Shown here one piece after another: positions 50,221 to 62,199 of a stretch of 64,000 nt of DNA (positions are counted from its first letter, which is position 1; each line of letters starts with the position of its first letter). The DNA comes from Prunella strophiata (Eukaryota; Chordata; Aves; Passeriformes; Prunellidae): assembly GCA_036583965.1 (NCBI GenBank), contig JAZBQD010000027.1:31088776-31152775 (forward strand), given 5' to 3'. A program made the position numbers and the translations under genes. The notes under the pieces are model-generated. The model did no database searches. It was not told the origin of the DNA and saw nothing but the letters and a program-made list of their open reading frames with translations.

Positions 50221-53200
50221 AAGAGGTTGAGTACTTTGTTCTTTCTTTTTACGATTGTGAAATATTCAGACAAAAAGTTACCAACCACTTTGAACACTAC
50301 CAGAGTCAGCTTTTCACCTAAGAGCACCATAGAAACATCTGATTTAACTGCTTTTCCTCCCTACCAATTTTTTACTGCTTTGAAGATTTTTAAATTCTCT
50401 GTATGCAGAGAAAACAAGTTGTTCTGTTTTGGTTTTTGGGTGGTTTTGCTTGGTTGGTTGGGTTGCTGGTTAAAAAAATCGCCCCTGTTTCTCACAGCAC
50501 TGCTGGACTGTTGCTCCTGGGACACACAAAGCCAGACTAATGGCTCAAACATAACATCTAATTTTAGTTCAGCCATAGAATTGCAAGCACCCGAGTTATT
50601 AAATCATGGAACAGGTGTCCTGAAAGAAGTGGCAGGGTGTGAAAGCTTCAGCACTGTCACAGCCAAAGCAGCCAGCTCAGGTTACTTGGTCTGATCTAGA
50701 AATCCAGCTTTGCTTTCCCTTTCTTCCACCAGCAGCAAAAGGATGGAGCAGAGCTGCCTGAAGTTTGTCCTTTTCCATCTCTCCAGTAATTGGCTTAGCT
50801 GGAGCTGAAAGTGCAACATTAGGCACTGTCACACAATTGATCCTGTAGGTTTCTCACTGTTATTTAATAAGATATTTTTTTTTCTTGGTGGAGATGAAGA
50901 TTGAAGCCTGTTTGGTGCCAGCACACAGACACTGCCATGTAAACATCATAAATTAGAGTTCTTTCTTTGAGGAGCTGAAAGACGAGGGCTCAGGGGTGTT
51001 TGCACAGGTAATTATAGAAAAACAGGGATTTATTCAAACAAGGTCTTACAGGCAAATCCAAAAGTATATATCCAGCTAGACCATTTGCCTGATAAATGCA
51101 TCCATCTTCTCATGTGCCTCTTTTCCTGCTGTGGGCTGAACAACTCTTGTGCCTGAGCACATCATCAGTAACCTTGAAAAGTCAATATTTGGGAAAAAAT
51201 CCTTGCACCAAAACTTCAAGCTGGCAATCTCAGCAGGGATACCTGATAGTTGATGACTGGGCACGTTTGACATGTTGTTATTTAAATAGGATTAAGCATC
51301 CAGAGCAAATGATGGGGGAGGGGGGGAGAAGGGGGCACGTTTAAAAGTTCCCTTCAGCAGGAAAATTCCTCACTACTTTCCCAGCCCTTTGATCATCCCA
51401 GTGCCTCGGCTGCCTGCTGCAGATCAGCTCCTGCAGCCCAAAAACGCTTTAACAAGACAACTCAGGGGGGACAAGGGTACAGAGTGGAGTTTCCTGTCAC
51501 TTGGCAAAGCAAGTGCAAATTGCCTTGGCAGGACCAGCTGCTGAGATAGCAATTTGTCTCTGTCAGGGGAAGAGCACATGGGTGGAAGCACTGCTAATAC
51601 AGTGTGCCTTTGAAATAAATCACTTTATGCATACACAGATCATGTTGTGAGGCTTTTCTTTTAGGGTGATGCTTCTCCGAGGGCAGTGAAGTAATAGAAA
51701 GTTTGCACCCATGTGGAGTTTGGGGTTGTTTGCCCCATCAATCAGCAGACAGTGCAAAGCAGAAGTGCTAATAAAGCCTTCACTTGCACAGGAAACTGCA
51801 GTGCTCTGTGTCTCACCAGGATAGGGAGAAACCTGTCCTGATGGATGGGAAAAAAACCCAAGCAGGTCTGGGGAGGCAGGAGGCTGAGGCTGGAGCTCAG
51901 CCTGACAGTGATGTGCTGCTTGACCTCCTGAGGGTCTGCCAGCTGAGCAACTTTCCTGTGAAAAACAGCAATTCAAGGGGAGAGCAGCACTCTGAGCACT
52001 TTGTAGCAGTGTGTTGAGTACATCAGGACATCTGACAGCACAAGGCAGAAATGGTTTTATCTGGGAATCTTTCATTCCTGCCATGAAGGAAAGGCTGAGG
52101 GCTTTCAGCTCGGGGTGGAGAAGAAGGAACTCCTGTTCCTGCATTCCTGCAGGTCCAGCAGCATCCCTAGCCATTGGCTTGTGGGTTGCAGTGCCTCAGG
52201 TCTGGGATCTGCTGTCCTTCTGGCATTTCAGAGCAAACTCTGGGCTCTGGCTGCTCCCCCTGCCTGCACAGGGTGCTCAGTGTAGGGCTGGAGTTTGTGG
52301 GGCTGCTCTGGGGGCATCTCTCATGTCCCTCTGCCTCTAAAGCCAGGAGTCTGAGGCACCAGGGCTCCTGCTCTGCAGGGACACTGGAATGTGACAGCAA
52401 CAAAAAGAGGTCTGGCAGAACTTCCCTACTCCTAGAACTGCACAGTGAGGACACCTCCAGGGAGGAACACCTGAGAAATTTGGGAAAACACACAAGTGTC
52501 AACAGATAAGTCCTTTTAATTAAAGGTATTAAGGTAAAGTTTCATACTTGAAAAGAGCAGTGATAGGTAATAATGAATTTTTTAATTTTGGAATGTATAA
52601 TTCTGTTGGTCAGATGGCAAAATCTCAGATCAAATAATTGACAGATATTATTCATTATTGGCAGATTAGAGGAATAACTGATACCATGGGCAGATTGCTG
52701 CTGTTACTACAGGAGTTTTTCCCTAAATAAATTTTGATTAGTGCTCTTAACATGTTCACAGCAGGGAGAGATTTTCTTATTCCACTTCATTCTGCTGTGC
52801 TGATATTCACAGCTTTTGTTTATCAGCAGCTGTATTATTACCAGCCCTAACATGCTCCAGTAGCCCCCATGATCTGAAAGCACAGGAAAAATAAACCTTG
52901 GGAATGACAATGCTGGCAGCTGAGTGGAACAAAGCCCACAAGCTGGGCTTTAAAATGGCAATCAATATTAACTTCCATCATGCTTTAGAAACAAGATGGA
53001 TTTGACAAGTTGTATCAAACCCTACCTCCAATCGACTTTTGTAAAGGAATGTTTCTCCTATATTACATTTATGTTTCTAGAGGTTATTGAAGTTGTTTAA
53101 TAACGTTTTCGTGCCATCAGAGGATTTGTTATTACAACTGAATATTTTATTTTTTGTGCTCAGAGAAAGGAAACTAAATTCAGTGAAGAAAAACCAAAGA

Positions 53201-53558
53201 TATTGAAAAGATATTTGAAAAGGCTCAGTAACCTGTAAGTAATCAGGAGACATGAACACATTTTTTGCTGCCATCACAGAAGATCTTCTTACTGTTGGAA
53301 TGAAATTCACTTTATTATCCAGGCAAAACTCTTCTTCATCAAGATAGAAACATGAAAATTTATATGTGGTTGATTCTTCACTAAATATGCATTATTAATT
53401 GTATAATCATTAATTATTTTTTCATAGTACCATACACAACACAGGGACAGCAGAGACCAAGCCAAAGCCCTCCTCCAAAAATCTGAAATAGATTTTCTCC
53501 TTTCTTCACCAGACTAGTGATTACTTTCCACTAGTGGACATTGCCCAGGGATTTAGAA
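49401..53558. other. Unique intergenic DNA with A45 tract
   Basis: About 4 kb unique. The A45 run is listed separately. The frame at 51620-52174 (minus, 184 residues) and its opposing frames have no domain. 52500-53400 is AT-rich and repeat-free. No exon is recognised. Confidence 0.45.
50174..50218. repeat. Poly-A tract (45)
   Basis: Uninterrupted A45 between ATTTAACC and GGAAGAGG. No AATAAA lies within the 40 bases upstream, so a processed retrocopy ending here is not supported. Confidence 0.95.
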
Positions 53559-53613
53559 TGAAATGATGTTTAAGGTCCCTCCCAACCCAAACCATTCCAT
53601 GGTTCTATGGTGA
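53559..53613 (+). mobile_element. Very short CR1 3' end, sense
   Basis: TGATGTTTAAGGTCCCTCCC, AACCCAAACCATTCCATGGT and TCTATGGTGATTC form the last 55 bases of CR1. Confidence 0.8.
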
Positions 53614-54369
53614 TTCACAAATATCTGAGCACTCCTATTCCCAGAAAAAAAACTTTCTGAAAAGCCCACTGGGAATAAGTGAAACCATCTATGAGCAAAA
53701 CTTTACAGAGCACAAAGAAAACCTGCATGTCAAAATTGGGGTGAAAAAAGTGAAAATATGTGTGATTTTTGTGTGAGGTGTGTTCAGGAAAAGAAATATG
53801 GAAAGACTGAGGAGAGGTTTCATAGTCTGGATATCTGCTGCATTCCTCTTGGATATATGGATCTTGGTCTTAAAAACATCCAACAACTGAGATAATATAA
53901 TCCTTTGAGAAAATAAATTCCAACACATATTTCAAGCTATCAGAAATTTTATAATAAGCCTAATTTAGCCGCATGATTAGATTAAATTTGCTCCCATCCA
54001 AGCCAACTCACTTTTTGCCCTGACTTGGGGAAGGAACTGCTCAGCAGCCACAGATGTGCTGGGAGTTTGGCCCTTTAGTCTCATCTCTAAAGTTAACCCA
54101 CACAATTACTTCAATATTTTCTTCTGGGTCATGGTTTCTAAAGCTTGACTCATGTCCTCTGCCTCTGGACTCCCCCTGATTTGGTCTCATTTTCCTGAAG
54201 TTTGGTGCTCAACCACTGCCACTAAATGCAGCAAACTTATTCCACTTCTGAACCATTCCCCTATTCCAACATCCACAGCTCATGTTTGCCTCTTTCCAAA
54301 AGCACAATGCACTGGAATTCCCAGCTCCTTTCCTGAGGAGCTGCTGCTAGTGAGTGACTGCTGGAGAAG
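53614..54369. other. Unique spacer
   Basis: AT-rich unique DNA left of the second LTR. No gene is seen. Confidence 0.5.
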
Positions 54370-54478
54370 TCTTGGGTCTCTGTGATTTTGATGGCTCCGG
54401 AGGTATTAGAAAGTCTTTTTTTCTCCCAGCCCTGTGACTGAAGAAGTTGAGATTCATTGGTTCTGCTTTTCAAGGTTG

Positions 54479-54484
54479 TTTATT
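54479..54484 (-). promoter_or_regulatory. LTR polyadenylation signal
   Basis: AATAAA on the minus strand in the expected R-region position, about 95 bases after the TATA box of this LTR. Confidence 0.6.
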
Positions 54485-54576
54485 TTCCTTATCTGTTACA
54501 TTCTTTCTCTGACCTGCTGAGGTCTGTCCAGCAGGTCAGGTTGAGGCACAAACCCAGCCTTTAGGGTGGTGTTAAC

Positions 54577-54583
54577 TTTTTAT
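54577..54583 (-). promoter_or_regulatory. LTR TATA box
   Basis: TATAAAA on the minus strand within the LTR, conserved in all three copies. Activity is unknown. Confidence 0.6.
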
Positions 54584-54982
54584 ACTAAGAACTATGTGTA
54601 CTTTATTTATAATAATTTTCCAATACCTGTCACCTATGTTAGACAGTCTGTCTCAAAACCAATTAGAAAGTGCCACCATCACAGCAGAAGATGGAGGACA
54701 AGAAGAAGGAGAAGGACTAGGACACATGCTCAGATTCCTCCATCTTGCCTCTTGAACCCCCATTCTAAAACCCCAAAATTCTACTTTTTCACCCTGTGAC
54801 AAATTAACTATCACTCTACTCAAACTCTTGTGGCTTGTAAATCCTCACACAAAGTTGGTAATTTTTTCCATGGACTAAAATCAAAGGCACAGGTGTTTTT
54901 GACTCTGTGCCAAGGTCTCTGAGCCCCTTGCCAGGATCTTGAATCATCCAGGGATGCCAGAGGAATGTCCTGGGTCCCAACA

Positions 54983-55731
54983 GAGAAGGATAGACCTTTG
55001 CATTGTCCTTACCCAGAGCCTAGCTGGACTGGAAATTTATTCCCATTAAAACCTGAGCAAAATTTCACAAGGAAAATCAAGTGTGCCAACTGGATGAAGA
55101 ACATTTCATTGATTGCATGTCTGCAATAATAATTTCAGTTGGGCAGAAAATGATCTATGACACACCAAACAACACTATCTATAAACAGACCAGCCACACA
55201 AAATTCATTAATGGACCTGCATAAAAATTGATATGGTTTGATAATATTGCTCTAATCCACCTCCTGAGCCTATTACACAGATTGGGTCGAACTTCTCATT
55301 GCCATGCATGGCCTGCAGTCCTCCACATCAATGGAAAAAAACCCCACCAGAGTCCCAACAAATTGAAATGGCCCATAAGTCATATTGAACCAATAGAGTC
55401 AATTTCATGAGGCAGATGTCAAAGAAAAATCAGTGCTGGACTGCTCTGCCCTTCAAACTCAACGAGGCAATCTTGACTTTTAACTGTTTGCAAAGGTAGA
55501 TGCCAAAACATCAGAATGCAGGGACCAGAGAAAAGGTGTAAGAAAAGCTACAGCACAAAAATGGGATTTGCAGCCAAGCCCAGGTAAAGAAATGCAAATT
55601 GGCTTCAGGAAAAATAGTGAGTGTAGGATATTCACATGGTGTTCTGCACAAATCCCACACTCCTGAGGTTTTCCTTCTAAGATCAGGTCTAGATTTGACC
55701 TTTACAAATGGGCAGGTTTAGGAGCAGGCCC
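54983..55731. other. Unique spacer between inverted LTRs
   Basis: AT-rich unique DNA, with no gene or repeat seen. Confidence 0.5.
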
Positions 55732-56193
55732 TAGAATCATGGAATCATAGAACTGTTAAGGTTGAAAAGGCCTTCCAAGATCATTGAGCCCAACCATTAA
55801 CCCAGCACTGCCATATTCACCACTAAACCATGCCCTAAACCCCCTACATCCACACTTTTTTGGGGGGATGGTGACTCCACCACTGCCCTGGGCAGCCTGT
55901 GCCAGTGCTTAACAATTCTTTTGGTGAAGAAAGTTTTCCCAATCTCCAACCTGAACCTCCCCTGGTACAAACTGAGGCTGTTTTGTCTTATCCTGTCCCT
56001 GTTCCCTGGGAGCAGAGCCCAGCCCCTCCTGTCAGGAGCTGTGCAGAGCCACAAGGTCCCCCCTGAGCCTCCTTTTCTCCAGGCCACTTTCCCAGCTCCC
56101 TCAGCCACTCCTGGTGCCCCAGCCCCTTCCCCAGCTCTGTTCCCTTCCCTGGACATGCTCCAGCCCCTCAATGTCCTTTTGGGGCTGTCCTAC
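55732..56193 (-). mobile_element. CR1 LINE 3' fragment, about 460 bp
   Basis: The plus strand begins TAGAATCATGGAATCATAGA, a double octamer end. It follows AGGTTGAAAAGGCCTTCCAA, AAACCATGCCCTAAACCCCC, GGATGGTGACTCCACCACTG, GGGCAGCCTGTGCCAGTGCT and GTGCAGAGCCACAAGGTCCC. The retained double octamer and the long length make this one of the best preserved copies here. Confidence 0.93.
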
Positions 56194-58227
56194 TGAGGAG
56201 CAGGATGTGAGGAGCAGGAGAGGTGCTGCAGGTGCCATGGGCACTGCAATGAGGGAGGTGTATGGGGTAAGAAACCACAGTGAACTTGTACAAATGCTCT
56301 GAAATTGGCTTTCACATCTTTTGTGAACTTACCCCTTGAAAGCTGAGCAGATCCTGTCCTTTGGCTGCTGGTGACAGCAGCAGCACCAGCAGCAGTGACC
56401 TGCTGTTTAAAGCTCAGCTCTCTCCTGGCTGGGAATGGCTTTGGCATCGCACAGAAAGGCTCCAAGTGTCCTTATTTACAGACCTCCACCTGTCCCCCTG
56501 CAGTTCTTGGCTCCAGCTGCAGCACATACCTCCAACAATTTTGTCACCTGCCAGCCTGGAGCCATCCTAGCCTAAAAAAGCCATATTAATGAGCAATGGG
56601 GTGTAGCAGGTCAGAACGTGTGCGGAGCCAGGTGAGAGCACCTCCTGTTCCTCTCCCTGCCTTCACCAGGCACAGCCACTCCTGCAAGGGCTCAGGAAAA
56701 TACAGAGAGGGGAAGAGCTGGCAGAGCCCCAAAATACGAAGATTTGACATCTTTTATTCTTTCAGGACAGAGGCAGAAAGCTGCAGAAAGCAATATCAGG
56801 CAGGCTTTTTTTTTTTTTTTTTTTTTTTCAGAGCCCTTTCCACCCTTCTGTATTTTCCTGAGCCTTTCCCATCTCTCTTTTGAGTGCAAGGAAAAAGGCT
56901 ACAAAAACTGAATAAATCATATACTGCTGTACTTATTATCATTATTTTCATTATAGAACAGGCTTTGCTCACCAGGGATGTCTTTTCTATTTACTTTGCC
57001 TCCCTTTTCCACTTAAATCCTCTCTTCATCTACATCTCTCAGAACAGAACCTGGATTGCTTTTATCAGTATTATTTTTGTCTAAATTCTTACCTTTTTTT
57101 CTTGTTGTTAATTGTGATTTTTTTTTTTTTTTCTGAATTAGAATGAAATAACACTGGTGGCAACCATTACAGGCAAAGATCTCTCTGGATATCTTAGCCA
57201 TGTTTCTCTGCAGTTCTCAACATTCTGCAGTTGTTCTTGTCTCACGTTTCACTTTATCAGTGTCTCAAAATGTGATATAAAATCTTTAGACAACCATGGA
57301 TGTTAAATTCTGAGCTCATCTAATTTCCTCTGTTCCTGCACCCAGTCCCTCCAGAAACACAAAACTATGAGAAGAAGCCCAATATCTGGTCTCCCAAATG
57401 CTCCCAGACTCTCATCCTGCAAATGTGCAGGGCCCCTGCTGCTCCCCCTTCCCATTTCTCTCCATAGGGACTCCCTCTACATCCATGATGTGATGTCTGT
57501 GTGATGTCCCATCCCATTTGAGCCTCCTATCTCAGCTGAGAGCCAAAGTGAAATTCAGCAGCACTGTCAATGCAGAGAGGACTGGATTTGATAGCAGGTG
57601 CTCTGCCACACTAAGGACACCAGTTTTTGACCCAACAGCACCCACCTCCTCTTTTTGTGCTGCAGACACAAACACTGACTGCCTCAGGTAAAAGCTTTCT
57701 CTGGACTTTTCCTTTCTGCCCTGGGATTTCTCATCTTTCTGTTCTGCTCACCCACCACACAGGTGAGACCCCTGATTTATGTGACATGCTTCAGCAGCTG
57801 GGTCTGCTGCTCTTCTCACTTTTCTGGACATTTGCCTGAAGGCTAACAAAAGTGGGAAGTAGCAAGGAGTCACTTTCACAGCCTGGAGCCCTCTGTTGTC
57901 CTGGCATGGCCCAAAGTTTTTAAAGTTTCAGAACTTGTTCAGGCACTTGGGGACATTGGCTTGGCCAGCTGAAGTTCAGGTCAAGACAGGATTAGGTCCT
58001 CAAGTTGTAACGTTCCTCAGCCTCAGCCCAAAGCAGTTACCTGGTGAAACACAGAGCAACAGGACCATTTAATTAACCTGAAATCTCCCACTGGCACAAA
58101 ATTAAAGCTCTTTTGCCAGAATCATCAGTAATTTGCAAGCTCTGTTCGGCAGGAGAGGAACAGATCCTGGATCAAAGGTGCCCTTTCCAGGAAATGACAG
58201 GCCCTGCACTGGGGAGGGGAGGGGAGG
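56194..58227. other. Unique spacer with T tracts
   Basis: Unique DNA with T23 at 56806-56828 and a T15 near 57118. Frames are all short and without domains. Confidence 0.45.
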
Positions 58228-58625
58228 TGTTGGGACCCAGGACATTCCTCTGGCATCCCTGGATGCTTCCAGACCCTGGCAAGGGGCTCAGAGACCTTAG
58301 CACAGAGTCAAAAACACCTGTGCCTTTGATTTTAGTCCATGGAAAAAATTACCAACTTTGTGTGAGGATTTACAAGCCACAAGAGTTTGAGTAGAGTGAT
58401 AGTTAATTTGTCACAGGGTGAAAAAGTAGAATTTTGGGGTTTTAGAATGGGGGTTCAAGAGGCAAGATGGAGGAATCTGAGCATGTTCTGTCCTTCTTCT
58501 CCTTCTTCTTGTCCTCCATCTTCTGCTGTGATGGTGGCACTTTCTAATTGGTTTTGAGACAGACTGTCTAACATAGGTGACAGGTATTGGAAAATTATTA
58601 TAAATAAAGTACACATAGTTCTTAG

Positions 58626-58632
58626 TATAAAA
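58626..58632 (+). promoter_or_regulatory. LTR TATA box
   Basis: TATAAAA, about 400 bases into the LTR, with the polyadenylation signal 100 bases downstream, as expected for a U3-R arrangement. Confidence 0.6.
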
Positions 58633-58725
58633 AGTTAACACCACCCTAAAGGCTGGGATTGTGCCTCAACCTGACCTGCTGGACAGACCTCAGCAGGTCA
58701 GAGAAAGAATGTAACAGATAAGGAA

Positions 58726-58731
58726 AATAAA
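58726..58731 (+). promoter_or_regulatory. LTR polyadenylation signal
   Basis: AATAAA preceding AACCTTGAAAAGCAGAACC in the presumed R region. Confidence 0.6.
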
Positions 58732-58839
58732 CAACCTTGAAAAGCAGAACCAATGAATCTCAACTTCTTCAGTCACAGGGCTGGGAGAAAAAGACTTTCT
58801 AATACCTCCGGAGCCATCAAAATCACAGAGACCCTGAGA

Positions 58840-59120
58840 GGGAGGCACTCCAGAATTCATCTGACCAAGCAGAGCAATTTGGAATCTGTCCTGCTCCAAA
58901 GTCTGCTACCACCACTGTCACTGCACAGAACGTGCTGCTCTGCCATCCTGCCTCCCCAAACCTGACCTAGAGCTTGGTTTGAGATGTGTTTCAGCAGATA
59001 CATCCTGACCCCACACACAGGCAGTGGCAGGGAGCAGAGGAAGCTGATCCCTCACCATTTTCCTTCTCTAGTCATGCCCCACAATTGGAAAAGCAATATA
59101 CAGTACATATACAGTTTATC
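58840..59120. other. Unique spacer
   Basis: Unique DNA after the third LTR. No feature is seen. Confidence 0.5.
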
Positions 59121-59240
59121 CTAGAATCACAGGGCACTTTGATCTGGAAGGGACCTTAAAGCTCATCTCATTCCACCCCTGCCAAAGACAGGGACAACTT
59201 CCACCATCCCAATTTGCCTCAAACCCCATCCAACCTGGCC
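59121..59240 (-). mobile_element. Short CR1 LINE 3' fragment
   Basis: Plus strand: CTAGAATCACAGGGCACTTT, TGGAAGGGACCTTAAAGCTC and CAAACCCCATCCAACCTGGC. It is 5'-truncated at 59240. Confidence 0.88.
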
Positions 59241-59370
59241 AGATATTGCACTTGGGCAGTTTTCATTTTTCTTTATCAAGAAACATACAATTAAACAATT
59301 AACATATCAGATAATTGCATACTTTATGCATTTGAATAGCCCGTTTTTCACCACATTGGTTGGAAAAGAA

Positions 59371-59588
59371 AAGGAAAAATTTCTCCACTGAAAGGCTGGT
59401 TAACATTGGAACAGGGAGGTGTCACCTTCCTGCCCAGGGAAGGATCCCCATCCCTGGAGGGGTTTAACAGAGGTGTAGATGAAACATTTGGGGACAGGGG
59501 TGAGTGGTGGCCTTGGCACTGCTGGGGGAACAGTTGGACCTGATGATCTCAGAGGGATTTTCCAAACTAAATGAGTCTGTGATTCTGT
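59371..59588 (+). mobile_element. CR1 LINE 3' fragment, sense
   Basis: AGGAAAAATTTCTCCACTGA, CATCCCTGGAGGGGTTTAAC, GTTGGACCTGATGATCTCAG, TTCCAAACTAAATGAGTCTG and TGATTCTGTG are the CR1 end in sense orientation, of a subfamily different from most copies here. The 193-residue frame at 59504-60085 starts in it and continues into unique DNA without a domain. Confidence 0.9.
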
Positions 59589-60513
59589 GTTCCATCAAGC
59601 TTCTCTACAGGACTGAGGGCAACACTCAAAGCAGAGCAGAGGTGTCCCAGGGAGTTTCTGCTGGGAATAGCAAAGGTGACATCACAGGATGGGTTATCCC
59701 CACTGCTGGCCACTCCCCAGCAAACAGAACAGCATTTATTCCACTGAAAAAGTTATGTTTGGAGACTATCAAAGAGCAAACCTTGACAAATGCAAGCTGC
59801 ACTTTTTTATTTTCACAGGAAAATGTAACATTCCCTTTTATCTGCCATAAAAATGAAAACCCATTCAAAGTGCTGGCACCCTCTGCAGGAGGAGAAGTCC
59901 TTTCTGGGGGTAAATTTCTAAATTTAGGGAGCAAAAAAGACTTCTGTGGACTCGAGCCAGAACAATCAGGAGCCCTCTGTGACGATGCCTTGCAATGTGC
60001 ACTGGTCCCACAGTTTGTTGTACAAATTCCTTCAACAAGGGAAAAGGGAATAATGGGCAGAAAGCTTTTCTCTTCTGATTATTGAGTGTCAGCTGCCATG
60101 GCAGGGAAAACTCCAGCACAGCTTAAAAGGGAGCACACATGGATAAAAAAAACAAGTGCACGGATTTATATCTGTGTGTTCCTGCAATGCAGCACAGCTG
60201 AGATGAGGAAGGGATGGAAAGATCAAAAAAAAATGGCAAATCTGGAAATCATTGTGATGAACTTGCCCAGAGTATCTTGAAGTAATAGATGAGATAAAGA
60301 AGCCTCTTTGAAACCTGTAGTTTCTTTAAGCATCTTGTCAAGACAAGTAGAGATGAGGCTGGGCTGCCAAAAGACAATGTTTGCCCTGTATCTTTACAAG
60401 GACCAGGAGCTCCCAGCTAAGCAGAGCTAAAGATAATTGAATTAAAAGCCTATAGAAATGTCAGATCTGTAATTTGAAAAGGGAAAAATGGGCTGTTCTA
60501 AAGATGATTTGTG

Positions 60514-60555
<42 letters not shown>

Positions 60556-60930
60556 TTCACATGGAGAATTTTCAGTGGAAAGCAGCCTGTGTTCCCGCTT
60601 GTGACAGCTGGCTGCCAGGACAGCATTTTCACATTTCCACAGACTGGATGTGGCTGCCACAGCTCCTGACTCCAGGACATTGCCACTGTCAGGTTGGAAT
60701 CAGATCTCCACAGCCCTGCTGGATCCACAAGTGGATATCACTGGGATATCCACCTGTCTGCTCAGCTGCAGCACCCAGGTGACACAGAGAGCTGCCTGCT
60801 AACCACTGATTTCATCTTTGGGGTTTAGTCTAAAATAAATTTACAACTGGCTTGAGTTTTTTTCCTGAATTTCTTAATTATATAAATGAAAATAAGTTCC
60901 TAGCTCAGTGCTCAGCCCACGTTTTCTGAA
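59589..60930. other. Unique spacer with poly-T
   Basis: Unique DNA holding the T37 run. No gene is recognised. Confidence 0.45.
60518..60554. repeat. Poly-T tract (37)
   Basis: Uninterrupted T37 between GTGCAGA and GTTCACATGG. Confidence 0.95.
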
Positions 60931-61045
60931 GGATCACAGGGTGACTCAGGTTGGAAGGGATCTCAGGGGGTTTGTGGCACAGGATGCTGTGGTCCCCCCA
61001 GAGCTCCCCTGGTCAAGCAGCCACAGCCCAGGGCAGAGTTTTGCA
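60931..61045 (-). mobile_element. Diverged CR1 LINE 3' fragment
   Basis: Plus-strand GGATCACAGGGTGACTCAGG and TTGGAAGGGATCTCAGGGGG fit the CR1 end. The remainder is weakly similar and its right limit is approximate. Confidence 0.6.
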
Positions 61046-62081
61046 CCCATGAGGACTTTGCTGTTGTGCTGTTAGTGGCTCACAAGGGTTCCCCTTTGCA
61101 GGATGAATAGCTGAACCCCAAATTTCCCCAGGCACAGCCTCCAACTCCTCCTGGCCTCACTTGGCTTGGCTAATGTTCACACCCCACCCCAGTGCAGCCA
61201 CCTGGGTGTGACAACACCCTCAGGACATGCTCCAGACCTCATTCACCCTGAAACAGAGCCTTAGCTCAGCCTCCATGTCTTTCATAAGCAGGGAAGTCAG
61301 GTCCTTTGGCACTTCTGGGCTGCTCCCAAGCCCAGCCATCCCTGTCCTACAGAGCTTTCCTGTTCCACAGCTGCACTTGGGGTGTTTTGAAGGCAGCAGT
61401 GCAGTGACAGCCAGCACAATTCCCCCAAGTGGCTCGGCCACCTCCACCTCACAGAGCAGACACAGCTGGAGGAGGGACCTGGAGCAGTTTTCCCAGGGCT
61501 CCATTAGTGCTGTAATTATCCAATTATCCATCCACTCAGCTCAGTCCCATCATGAGCACCAATGCAGTGTTTCAGCTGTGAGGCAGAAATCTTCCCTTCC
61601 AAACCACCACTGGAAACAACTAATGCTGATTTTTATTATTTTTATTTTTATTGGGTATAAAAAACCCCACATTTTTTATACTGACACTTCTTTCAGGAAA
61701 AAAAAAAAACCAAAACCTTGGGGTTTAAGCCAATGAATTTTTTTCTCAGAGAATATATTTTACCTCTAGCACAGCTATCAAAAAAATCTATTTAGTTTCA
61801 GGTAGAATAAAAGAGGTTTTACTTATTTTGATCAGAAATTGCTTCCCTGGGCATTTTTATACATTAATTTTGTCTTCACATTTCCTCCTTCCTACTGCCT
61901 GCCCACCACTGGAGTGATTCCACATCACCAATTATAATCTTGCCAGTTCTTGCAACCCTCTGTCCTACAAATTCAACAGCCTAAGGGATGATGCACTTTC
62001 CAGAAGAAAACATCTGTCTTCAGTTTCTGCTCCCTCTGCCCTTTCTCTGTTCCTTTTCAATGTCATTGCAATTACAAAATA
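61046..62081. other. Unique spacer
   Basis: Unique DNA. The 169-residue frame at 61227-61736 has an antisense counterpart and no domain. Confidence 0.45.
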
Positions 62082-62199
62082 TCCAAGGTCAGGTTGGATG
62101 GGCTTGGAGCAAGCTGGGCTAGTGGAAGGTGTCCCTGCCCATGGCAGGGGTGGCACTGGATGGGTTTTAGTGTCCCTTCCAACCCAAATCCATCCATGG
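62082..62199 (+). mobile_element. Short CR1 LINE 3' fragment, sense
   Basis: TCCAAGGTCAGGTTGGATGG, TAGTGGAAGGTGTCCCTGCC and GTGTCCCTTCCAACCCAAAT, with a decayed octamer end (CCATCCATGG). Confidence 0.9.

Larger units (their letters stand above)
54370..54982 (-). mobile_element. Solo LTR, ERVK-like, young copy
   Basis: 613 bp bounded by the perfect 6-bp duplication GAGAAG (54364-54369 and 54983-54988). In element sense it starts TGTTGGGACC and ends ACCCAAGA, where CCCAACA would complete the inverted repeat, so the last bases carry a change. The minus-strand TATA box is at 54577-54583 and the AATAAA signal at 54479-54484. It is almost identical to the LTR at 58228-58839, which lies in the opposite orientation. 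Confidence 0.95.
58228..58839 (+). mobile_element. Solo LTR, ERVK-like, young copy
   Basis: 612 bp from TGTTGGGACC to ACCCTGAGA, flanked by the 6-bp duplication GGGAGG (58222-58227 and 58840-58845). TATA box at 58626-58632, AATAAA at 58726-58731. By eye only a handful of substitutions and small indels separate it from the LTR at 54370-54982. The flanking duplications differ, so the two inserted independently. The 77-residue frames found in both copies lie antisense to the LTR and are not genes. Confidence 0.95.

Noticed and set aside
40382..54982. One large 8.2-kb tandem duplication
   Set aside because: The duplicated block and the first two LTRs show similar 8.2-kb spacing. However, the DNA between them does not match (no second ATT array or second CR1 set), and the LTRs have different target duplications, so the spacing is coincidental.
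54566..58644. Repeated 77-residue frame beginning MVLTFYTKNYVYFIYN in two copies
   Set aside because: It is an antisense frame within the two inverted solo LTRs. The third LTR has a broken relative. No viral protein is involved.
59504..60085. 193-residue plus-strand frame
   Set aside because: Starts inside a CR1 terminus and continues into unique DNA without any recognisable domain.
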